From: Oehlia diaphana
Taxonomy: Eukaryota > Glomeromycota > Glomeromycetes > Glomerales > Glomeraceae
DNA length: 64,000 bases
Direction of reading: 5' to 3'
Assembly (NCBI GenBank): GCA_003833135.1
Contig: QZLH01000260.1
Location: 10,240-74,239 of the forward strand
The notes under the pieces were generated by a model. The model worked only from the letters and a program-made list of their open reading frames with translations, ran no database searches and was not told the origin of the DNA. Of the stretch, positions 48,601 to 58,360 are shown in pieces; positions within the stretch are counted from its first letter, which is position 1; each line of letters starts with the position of its first letter. A program made the position numbers and the translations under genes.

Positions 48601-49365
48601 AGGAAGCTGGGAAAACCGAAAACAACATCCAAAGAATCATTAGACCTAAAAAAAGGTACTAAACTTTAAAAAAAGAAAAGAAAAATGATTAGTAATTACG
48701 AAAAAGAATTTTTAAAAAAAAATCAAAAACGTAATTCAAACTAACCTTCACTCTGAAAGGTATCACCAAAACCTAACAAAGAGAAAAGGGTTGTTCCCTA
48801 CAAAAAAAAAATTAGTGACATTTTTTTAAAGTTTAAAATTCATTTTCAGAACTTACCCAAAGAACATCAATAATGTTTCGTTAAAGAAATAATGTAAGGA
48901 AAATTTTATTTATCAAAAATATAGAATACGAAATGTTAGATAACATTTCATTTCATTAAGAAATAAAAAAAATTAATGAAAAACACTTACAAATTCTATG
49001 TCTGGAAAAACCAAAGAGCCATCCTACAGAATGTAAAATAAACATTATAATCATTTCGTCAACTAACATTATGTTAAAAAAAGCATTTAAAAGAACCTAC
49101 TAAATTTCACGCGTCCAGGAACTATATAAAAAAGGAAGAAACGTGATGTCAGTAAATGTTTTGTTAAAAATTTTTAAAAGAAAAAATATTCCCCACAATT
49201 CTGTTCGTGTATAAATTATTCCTTATTCAGTCATCTAAAAAAATGAAAATCAAACTGTTAGAAATGTTTAAAGAAATGTATTAAATCCTTCTTTACCAAA
49301 TTTCCACGCGTCTGAAGACAAACCAAGAAAACCACTGAAACCTAAAAAAAGAAAGACTTTATTTT
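48601..49365 (-). pseudogene. Row of short exon-like segments, unknown or decayed gene (minus strand)
   Basis: On the minus strand, short segments sit between consensus TTTAG/TGTAG acceptors and GTAAG/GTAGG/GTTAG donors: 49341-49297 (45 nt, one frame FSGFLGLSSDAWKFG), 49121-49101 (21 nt), 49023-48991 (33 nt, DGSLVFPDIEF) and 48797-48746 (52 nt, TLFSLLGFGDTFQSE). A donor alone lies near 48857 and an acceptor alone at 48645. The first two share GACGCGTGRAAATTT, so exons seem to have duplicated. Intervening pieces are AT-rich and 90-200 nt. No start codon or family was identified. It may be a gene built of micro-exons, or a decayed one. Phases are not all compatible. Confidence 0.35.
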
Positions 49366-49568
49366 TTGGTTTTTTCTTTGGTTTTTTGCATAGTTATTAA
49401 ATATCTGTAATTGCCGTTATTAGAAATGTTCAATTCTCTCTGGTAAAATCCTTGTGCCTAAAACTTTGAGAGCCGTGAAGGCATTAGAAATTAAAAATTA
49501 AATGTTGTAATGCCGTAGTATACATAGTAAATTTATTAATTGTGGAGCGCAGTATATATTTAGAACTA

Positions 49569-49801
49569 TTAACCCCAGTGACACCCGAAAAAATTCCGCA
49601 ATAGTAAATTTATTCATCACACGCGTCACGTCCCACTGTGATTCCATTTTCTATAAGTATCTGAGGGACTTAGTTTTTTTCGGTTAGTCAAAATCCTATT
49701 TGGCGCGCCCTTAGTCGTCACAGTTTATTCACGTGTTACTGCATAGTGCCGGCCCTGTGCGGAATATTTTGGGCAGATTTTCGGGTGTCATAGGGGCAGT
49801 T
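49569..49801. mobile_element. TIR element of 233 bp with 10-bp duplication
   Basis: Inverted ends share TGACACCCGAAAA and an inner TTCCGC / GCGGAA block. They are flanked by TTTAGAACTA at 49559-49568 and 49802-49811. A 9-11-bp target duplication suggests a Mutator-like family, but the short ends are not decisive. It contains a GC-rich centre with GGCGCGCC and no ORF. Confidence 0.65.
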
Positions 49802-49859
49802 TTTAGAACTAGTGTATAAATTTTAATAGTTTTATTTTTAGTCATGTGATGTTATAGAT

Positions 49860-49937
49860 TTAGCGTCCGAAATGACGTTAAACTAAAAGTATATATGGAT
49901 TAGCGTCCAGGATGACGTTAAACTAACAATATATTTT
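49860..49937 (+). repeat. Two direct repeats with 50-bp period
   Basis: TTAGCGTCCGAAATGACGTT and TTAGCGTCCAGGATGACGTT, each followed by AAACTAA, lie 50 bp apart. The spacer reads AAGTATATATGGA. Confidence 0.5.
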
Positions 49938-50797
49938 AATTAGGTGACTCTAACGTTAATGATGAAATGTTTAGTTTCACAAATTGAGAACTAATTGATT
50001 TGTGGTAAATTGTGAAAATACGAAATAATTTTGTGGGAGTTTATAAATATTTATGGAAGATTACAATTTTGAGATATTGCGCAGCATCCACAAATTCAAA
50101 TGGATATATTTGGGATTCCCACTTTGTGGCGCAGTTACTCTTTATAAAGGGTGTTATTGACCTCAGAAAAAGGGATCGTCATTTTGGAAAATTTAATTAG
50201 AATTATTTATTGTATTAATTAACATTATTAAACCAGGCATATGATTGATTGATTGTATTTCTATTTTATTATTAATAACGTGTTATTTTGTTAATATCTA
50301 AGGTGGCAACGTAATTCATCACGGGCTTAGGTATTACAATGTAAAAGAAAAGGTGTATTTTTTTTTAAAAGGGATTTTTTTTCGTCGTGTGGGAAAATTC
50401 AGAAACTGAAAAATATTTTTTTTTTTTAAAAAAAAAAAGAAAATTCATTGTATGCGATTTATGATTTCTCGTGTGAAGGATTTTATTGTTACGATTAAAT
50501 TATTTTTATCTAATCAATGTCAAATGATGCGCCACTCCGAATCCTATATAAAAATCTGTAGCACAGGGTGCAGACACGTGATGCTGGACGATCCACACCT
50601 TTTATGCAGGGTAGTCATAACGTCACGGTCGCACAATGCAAGCACGTAGAAGGAATGACAAATATAATTTTAGATATAAAAGATTATCAGCTGATTTAAA
50701 ATTTGTCGATCACTGCAGTACATACAGTATAAAGGCGAAAATTTTTTTTTTAAAAAAAAACTAATCCTCTTCTACATAAATTGACCAGTAATCTAAT
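49938..50797. other. Intergenic upstream of kinase gene
   Basis: No gene recognised. The stretch 50520-50650 is clearly more GC-rich than its surroundings. T-run/A-run palindromes lie at about 50406-50440 and 50743-50762 just before the gene. Confidence 0.45.
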
Positions 50798-52480
50798 ATG
50801 GAAGAATTTAAGCTCAGTGATGATATATTTGACCAAATAAAAGATTTTGACTATAAGGAATTAACATATGAACAAGAATTGTTAATTGATAAGCTAATAT
50901 TAGATAAAGAATTAAAAGAACGTTATAAAAAGAATGGTTTGTGCAAAGATTGTAAGCAGCCTAAAATTACTGATGATTGGTGTCAGTCATGCAATGCCAC
51001 ACATTTTCAACAAAATTTCAAAAATTGGACTAGCGGAAATAATGAGGTTGATAAGCTTATTCAAAGGATACAACTAAATGCTAAGGAACATAAGGAAATT
51101 TTAGAGTGGATTGAATATGATAGATTTGAAAATGTTGAATATTTGGCTAAAGGAGGATTTGGAACTATTTATAAAGCAATTTGGAAAGATGGATGTATAG
51201 ATAATTGGAATTCTGAAAATAATCTATGGAAGAGAATTAAATATTGGATTGCAGGTCATAAAAATTTTCTAGTTGTTTTAAAATGCTTACATAATTCTCA
51301 GAATATTACATCCGAATTTTTAAAAGAAGTAGGTTACTTATTTGTAAATAATTTTCAAACTACTATTCCATTATAAATGTTAAATTTACTATTATCTATT
51401 ATTTTTATGTAGATTGAATCACATACTATGATTGTTTCAAGTTGTGTAGCTAGATGTTTTGGCATTACCAAAGATCCAGAATCTAATAATTTTATGATGG
51501 TAATAGAATATGCAAAAGATGGTAGTTTAAGACAATATTTAAATAATACATTTAATTCAATAAAGTGGGAAGATAAGTTGAATAATTTAAAAAATATTGC
51601 AAATGGCCTCAATTCTATTCATGAAAAAGGATTAATTCATCATGATTTTCATTGTGGTAATATATTAAAAGATGGTGATTATACTACTATTACTGATTTA
51701 GGATTATGTCAACCAGCAAATGTAAAATCTTCTCAAAATGAATATGAAAAAAAAGTATATGGAGTATTACCTTATGTAGCACCTGAAGTTTTAAGAGGAG
51801 GAGAATATACTCAAGAAAGTGATATTTATTCATTTGGAATTATTGCATATGAAGTCTGTACAGGGCTTCCTCCTTATCATGATATTGCTCATGATAAAAT
51901 CTTAGCTATTAGCATTTGTTATGGGCTTAGGCCAAAATCTAATTATAAAATCCCTCAACTAATTTTGGACATAATTAAACAATGTTGGGATGCTGATCCT
52001 TTAAAACGACCTAAAGCAAACAAATTGTATGATTTATTATCCAAATTATATAATGATGGTGATGATAGTGAAATCAATAAGCAAATTGAAGAAGCAGTAA
52101 GAATTAATGAAAAGTTTACTTCTACTTCATTACCATATAATGGTACTACTCTTTCATATACTACAAATCCTCAAGCAGTTTACACGAGTAGACTTTTAGA
52201 TTTTAAAAATCTTCCAGAACCAAAAAATGCTATTGATAACAAAGCTGATGTTGTAGAATATTCAGGTAATTAATGTTTTAACTTATTTTACAAAATATTC
52301 TTGAAATACTTTTTAATATACAATCGGTTTTTATTTTCTAGAATCCATAGAAGCAATAGATTTCACTAATCTCAATCTAGGTATGATACTCGTTTATATC
52401 AACTTGCTTTCTGTATGGTTAATTTTACTAATAATATTAACAATTTACTTTAATTCGTTCTTGTAGATAAAGACAACTAA
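50798..52480 (+). CDS. TKL-like protein kinase with altered HRD motif (4 exons)
   Basis: Exons 50798-51328, 51413-52265, 52342-52380 and 52467-52480 join to 478 residues; all introns are GT-AG and the last two junctions are phase 1. CKDC...CQSC near residues 49-66 is the zinc-ribbon-like pair. NFKNWTSGNNEVDKLIQRIQ is the linker shared with the kinase at 26342. The kinase domain starts near residue 113 (AKGGFGTIYKAIW), with K in VVLKCL, catalytic loop HHDFHCGN (His replaces the Arg of HRD), DLGLCQP, APEVLRGGEY and QCWDADPLKRP. The catalytic Asp and Asn are kept, so it can still be active but would not need activation-loop phosphorylation through an RD arginine. The tail runs LPEPKNAIDNK into ESIEAIDFTNLNLDKDN. 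The substrate is unknown. Confidence 0.87.
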
Positions 52481-54239
52481 GGAAGAAAATTTACAAATAT
52501 TCAGAATATAAATTTCTTTATTTGTATCTATTATTTACTATTTATTTTATTTATCATTATTACAGTATGTGTATTTTATTGGAATATATTTATTATGATT
52601 AAAATCTTATAAAGTATTTTATAAATTAAATCAAAAATAAATAGGATGAATTATTATATGTACTGTATATTATAAAATTATAACAAAGTAATAAATTACA
52701 TCATTTATATTTTTTTGACTTAATAGTCACATTTTCAAATTTAACATTAAACGTTCTAATATTCCTTGTGTATTTCCTCTATAGACTACTTGAATTTGAA
52801 CGTGATAATTATGATTAGTATTACTCGATTATTGCGTTGTCATCATCTTTTACTATATGTCGAATTGTTAAAACATGCTGCAAGTGATACAGTTTTTTCA
52901 ATTAGCATATTTACTCATTCATGTACCTTTATGTTTATAACCGTTATGTTTTTTTTTTGCTTTTCTTAGGAAATAATTTAACCCTTCCTTTGTATTAATA
53001 TTCGCATGCTATGTATGTAGTATGAATGGAAAACCTTGTTCACTTTTGGTAACAAAGTGTAACTAAATTTTTATTAATTGAGAAATTATAATTTTTTTTA
53101 ATATTTTAGAAATAACTTCTTTTCTTACTAATTTGTCTATTAGATAGTAGTACATTAATAATAATTATTATTACCTGTTAACTAATTAAAGCATAAAATT
53201 TATAGCATTATTAAGTTACTATACTCTGAAATCATATTCGTGTAATTAATCAAATGAAGTGAATGGAAATTTTAATTTGTTAATTTTATATACTGTATCA
53301 TATACTGTATATAACAATAATTATTGTTATTTACCAGTAGTCAAAATTTTTGTGCTTTTTCTTTCGTAAAACATAATTAATATAATAATGATTATTATAT
53401 TATTACTGAGTTCATTCATAAATAATTTCCTTTTTATATATTTTTTTCACCTAATAATGACGCAACTTGTTTAGTTATATACTATGATATTAATTTATTG
53501 AATCTTTAAAAAACCATAAAGAATATTATCAGTAATTTGTACAGTATAAAAGTAATCCAAATAATAATAAAATCGTAATTTTGGTAACCAAATTAAAATA
53601 TTTTTAAAAGTTGGCAAATTAATTGATCGTAAAGGACGTAACTATTGCTGAAAAGACAGGTACACATATATTAAAAATGTAAATCCAGTACAAATTGAGG
53701 AAATAGTTCTTCTGGGAAGAGGATTGATGAAGCAAAATTTCAAATAGACAAGTTACTACAAAGATATTGAAGCAAGAAATCGAAGAAAGGAAATGTTGGA
53801 TTTTCAGATAATGGTAACCATCAACACGTAAACAACTAGAAATCACGATAAAGATAACGATCCGAAGAAAAAAAGAAAAAAGTTTAAACGAAAAATGTCG
53901 CATACGACCAAAATACGACAAGTAAGATATTTCAAAATATATAAATTTGTTAATATTTATATGATGAATTTTTTTTAATATGAAATATTCTTCATTTTTA
54001 TCCGATAAATATTTAGTCACGAAATAAGGAAAATGTTAAAAGAAATGTTCATATAAACCACATGTATGAATTACAATAATCAATCCAATTAATCCTTTTT
54101 TTTTCTTTTGTTTTAATTTCTACTACCAGTTACTTCATCATAAAAAAATTCAATTTCATCATTAGGTAGTTAAAGCTGCTCCATAAAAAACTCCTTTATT
54201 TAGAAGTATAATATCATATTAATTTTTTCATTTTGTGAT
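52481..54239. other. Intergenic, no convincing gene
   Basis: AT-rich. The 133-codon minus-strand frame at 53619-54020 is hydrophobic and matches no family. On the plus strand about 53740-53880 has broken charged frames (TKILKQEIEERKCW). Either could be an old remnant. Confidence 0.45.
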
Positions 54240-54650
54240 GAGCCATTAATAAAATTTCATCAAAACTATCATAAAAATTAGCTTAAAATTTTAGATGATG
54301 GATTTTAAGATACTACAATAGTAAAAATATTTCGTACACATAAGAATATATTAAATTATCTTTTTTTATTATTTCGAAAAATAATATCTTATCAACCTAT
54401 AAAATTAAATGTGATGGAAATTTTACTACAATAAATTAAATATTTAACCGGAAATATTTCAAGTAAGAATTTTAATAATGAAATAAATTTTTAATTTTTA
54501 ATTTATTAAATTTTTTAAGTATAATTTTTAAGTATCTATAAAAGAAGAATTTTTTGGAAGATATGATTTTTCAATTGTCATTAAAACCTTGGTTACTCCC
54601 AGCGAATTTAATCTTTAATAGTTAATGAATCATTTTATCTTTAATCAACA
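54240..54650 (+). pseudogene. BTB-BACK pseudogene fragment
   Basis: 54248-54470 matches exon 1 of the local BTB genes (LSxNxLEILDDG, VKIFRTH, NILNY, then LPEIFQ-like codons) with many deletions and stops. After about 60 bp of intron-like DNA, 54525-54650 matches the start of exon 2 (YxxKEEFF, IIKTLVT, ANLI). No long frame is left. Confidence 0.7.
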
Positions 54651-54809
54651 GAATTAAAAACAGCCTACTGTACTTTAATGCTTATCCTTAGAATATGTTT
54701 AGTCATATTCTTTTAAATATATAATATAAATTAAAAAAAAAGATAATACATAAATAATAAACGAGATTTTATTATCAGTTACTATTTTAAAAAAAAAAAA
54801 ATTATTATT

Positions 54810-54990
54810 TAGACCAAAATATTAAAAGACAAAAGAAATTGAATTGGGTATTAATTTTAGTTCTGATTAACATCATAAAAAAGGAAAACACTATATATAA
54901 ATAATTTTGGGTTAAAAAAAAAAATTTATCAATATAGGATACGTCACCAAGGAATTTGAATATTCATTTATTACATAGTACTTTATATAG
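54810..54990 (+). pseudogene. Kinase tail exon remnants
   Basis: 54812-54870 reads like the merged tail exons (IKRQK, then KEIELGINFSSD in another frame). At 54938 after a TATAG acceptor it reads GYVTKEFEYSF. This is the same two-exon order as in the intact kinase tail, but with no kinase upstream; the neighbour is a BTB pseudogene. Confidence 0.5.
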
Positions 54991-55627
54991 TTGGATTATA
55001 TATTATTATACATTACATGTTATTGAATTTTAATAAATTATTTGTCAACGCTTATCACTTTGAATTGAATCATAAATTGATTAACTTTTTGGGAACTTAA
55101 AAAAGAAATCATTATAATAATTATAGCAAATCACTATTCAGTGATTAAATCACGCAATATCTATCAATGATTATTAGTTAACTTTTAACTATTACTTTAA
55201 ATTCTTTTAAATAAAATTAAATTCAGAATTTCGAGGATACGAAAACGAAAATTTCATTTTATACCGTCCAACCAATATGAAAGTCGCGTGAAGTTTATTG
55301 ATTAAAAATGGTATTTTAAGATAGTTACATCAAATACTGTAATACTGTTATATATTAAATTGTTATCGATTTGTAACTACAACATAATCGTCGCTTTGTA
55401 AGGATGAGAACATAATAGTAACTAATTTTCTTATCTTTTGGCATGCGTTTTTGATCAACACGAATATTTTTACTTATTTTCGCCAATCAATATGATACAT
55501 AAGTAGATAAATATAAAATTTTATATATTATTAAAATATCATAAAAAAATGTTTCAAAGAAAAATTGAAATAAAAAATAATTCAAATTCGAAAAATAATT
55601 ATTAATCACATCATTGTTTTAATTGTT
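54991..55627. other. Intergenic, 3' side of the minus-strand BTB gene
   Basis: AT-rich; nothing recognised. Confidence 0.5.
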
Positions 55628-57370
55628 TTACCATTTCTGCGATTTTTTTTTCTTTTTTGTATTATTACCGTTCATCTTGTCATAAAAAATATATTAAATT
55701 AATAATAAATTCAAAATTAAATTAACAAACACATTATGAAATTATTAGATACCGTTTCCGTATTCCATCTAGGAATGTATCCATTATAATTGCCCCGGTA
55801 GGTATCGTTCGTGAATTCTTCCCATGTATTGTTCACAGGTTTTTCCCATGTATTCTTTATTGGTTCTTCAATACCCCATGAACTAAACTTTATGGAAATA
55901 AATTTGAATCATAATTTCAAAATAGTATAGGTTTATTTTATGATAGAATTTCACTTAATAAATACCTTTTCTTCATCGTGATCTTCAATCTGAGAAGTAA
56001 ACTTTAAGTGATGAATAAAAGAATTCATATTAATTCAAACTATTAAATGAACATAGATTAATTATTTGAAAAATTTTTTATTTGGTACGTTTACCTTTTT
56101 TGACTTTTAAATATATAAAATAAATATAAATATATATAAAATAGTAAGCAATTTATAATTTAATAAATTAACGTAAAGTATATCTCAAAAAAATTTGATA
56201 CCCATCTTCCCTGTCTATTGTTGCGTTTACCAAATTTATTGTAATTTGGATTGTTGTAATTTGGATTCTTAGATAATGGCTGTATCCGGGTAATTAAAGG
56301 ATCAATTACTTCTTTAGTATCTTGTTTTTGAGAATTGGTATTGGTAACCGTATATCCAGGATAAGTAGTAGTAGAAGGAATAGGTGGAGTAGGGTCCGAA
56401 GGATAAGTCTTTTCAGACATTTGTGGCCTTGATTTGTAATTAAATTTGTCATGTAAACTTAATAAATCCATATATAAATCCTCGGGTAGAACTTCCTTGT
56501 AAGGTAATACTTTATCTGAAAATTCTTTAGAAGTTAAATTATAGAATCTAATAAAAGGGATACAATTTCGTAAAGTATTCTTTAAAGAACTAAAATAATC
56601 TTTTGAATAATTAGAGGGATCTGAAGAAAGTTCTGGATTTTGTGCAAGACCCCATTTAAGAACATTTTCCCATATTTGAATTTCATTCATTTGGAGATTA
56701 TAATTTTGAATAAGCGAAATCAAAATTTTTTCTGGAATTGAAGTAAAATCTAATGACTTAAATATTTTATGTGGAGCTTGGTACATTAAATCTGTGCAAT
56801 ACCCCTGAAGTTCTAAGAAATAATCATTATCAAAACTTGTTTGATATATCAAATTAAAATTCTGTTCCATCCAATTTGTTTTGTTTTTAATCAAAAAAGT
56901 TTGTAAATAAATAACTAATTCTTGAAGATTTAATTCATTAGCAGCAATTAAAAGTTTAACTATATCTAAATTATTATAATCTTTCAAAAATAATTTCCCT
57001 CCATAAATATATCTAAAAAGATAAAAAAAAAAAAATTTATTCACGATTTAAAAATAAAAAGATATTATAAGTTAATTTTTTTTAAAAAATTTCATACAAT
57101 TTTTTACCTTAATATTATTTGAAAAATTTCCGGTAAAATATTTGGTAATTTAATTTGTATCATAAAAGTTTCATCAATTTTCTTTTTATTTTTTCCCAAA
57201 ATTCTTCGTAAATAAGAAGAACGATAATTTAATATAACCATATGTGCACGAAATATTCTTATGTTATTATCATTTCCAACTTCAATAGCAATATCACAAT
57301 ATTCTTCATCATTATCTAAAATTTCGAGTAAATTTTGTGATAATTTTTGTGATAAATTATTATTATTCAT
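55628..57370 (-). CDS. BTB-BACK protein with short Trp-containing, Lys-rich tail (6 exons)
   Basis: Minus-strand exons 57370-57108, 57012-56202, 56103-56095 (9 nt), 55989-55966 (24 nt), 55887-55753 and 55675-55628 join to 429 residues. Residues 4-88 are a BTB domain (EEYCDIAIEVG, FRAHMVILNYRSSYLRRIL). RYIYGG starts the BACK region, which reaches the VLPEDLYMDLL segment near residue 265. A Pro/Thr/Asn-rich linker ends KRNNRQGRW. All introns after exon 2 are phase 0. Exon 5 has FSSWGIEEP, NTWEKPVNNTWEEF and PRWNTET. Exon 6 ends in the basic NTKKKKKSQKW, a possible nuclear signal. The same exon order and phases occur in the neighbouring gene at 58361-60723, which strongly supports the model. A CUL3-adaptor role is inferred from the BTB-BACK family; no Kelch or TLD domain is present. 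Confidence 0.82.
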
Positions 57371-58360
57371 TTTTTTTTTTTTGAAAAATGTATACCGTAA
57401 ATATATAATATATATATAATGGTTATTCTCAAAAAAATTTGTATGGATGGAAACCTTATATATGAATTTTAAATAATTTTGATCTTCGACAATGACATTT
57501 ATTTCTTTTGGCTAAGTAATTGTTTGCTTATCAGGAATCGGAAAAATATTTTCCCGTATTTGTTCAAATTACCAGGAGGATTTTTTATTCAGGTTAAAAA
57601 AAATTATGCCACGAATTACTAATATAAAAAGTTATAATAATATTTTTTTCATAAGGCAAATATCGTGCACATTTATAACTATTTTTTTGAAATAACGTTA
57701 TAGATTACGACAAAGGCAGATTTAGAAATAAAAACATCTCACTTATCCGAAGTAATCTTCAAATTAAATTCGACTTTGGGAAAACATTCGTTAAGATAAT
57801 TTCGAATAATGTGCTCATTTTATTTAAGTTTATAATTGTTTAATTATTATTTTTCAGAGATATAATTATGTTGTATAGCAGATGGATTAATTAAACAAAA
57901 TATAATACCATATGAATTTATTGATGCCTATGAAAATTAACTTATTTCCCATAGCATTCATTGTACAGTAAAGATAATTGTCTAATTCGTATAATATCTT
58001 TTTTTTCTAAATAAAAAAAAAAAAAACAAAAAAAATATATATACATTTTAATGACAGTAAAATTAGTACTTGTCAATAATAAGATTCTTTTCTCTAGCGC
58101 TCTTCGGCATTATATTAATTTAATTTTTTAATACTGAAAGTACAAATTATTGAATTTAGAAATGGGTCGCATTTCAAAATAAGCCTGTCATATTTGAAAT
58201 TTTACTATATATACTATATAAGAGCGAACAATCTGATCACTCGAAGTCAAATCAGCACACAAAAACTAGTATTACATTGAGTTTAAGATGGTTTTGAGTA
58301 AATAAGAATTGGAAAATTTAGAATAAAAAAAAACACTTGAAAAACTCTTCATTAATTACG
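57371..58360. other. Spacer between tandem BTB genes
   Basis: AT-rich DNA that should contain the promoter of the gene starting at 57370. No motif stands out except T-rich and TATATAT runs near 57395-57420. Confidence 0.5.

Noticed and set aside
47543..49557. A 2-kb element bounded by ATACTGCGCCACAA and its near inverse
   Set aside because: The short ends match only imperfectly, a related GTGGCGCAGT also occurs at about 50128, and no target duplication was seen.
53740..53880. Retrotransposon coding remnant
   Set aside because: Broken charged frames without any reverse-transcriptase, integrase or protease motif.
53619..54020. 133-codon hydrophobic minus-strand frame
   Set aside because: Its hydrophobicity follows from T-rich codons. 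No paralogue, no splice-supported extension and no motif.
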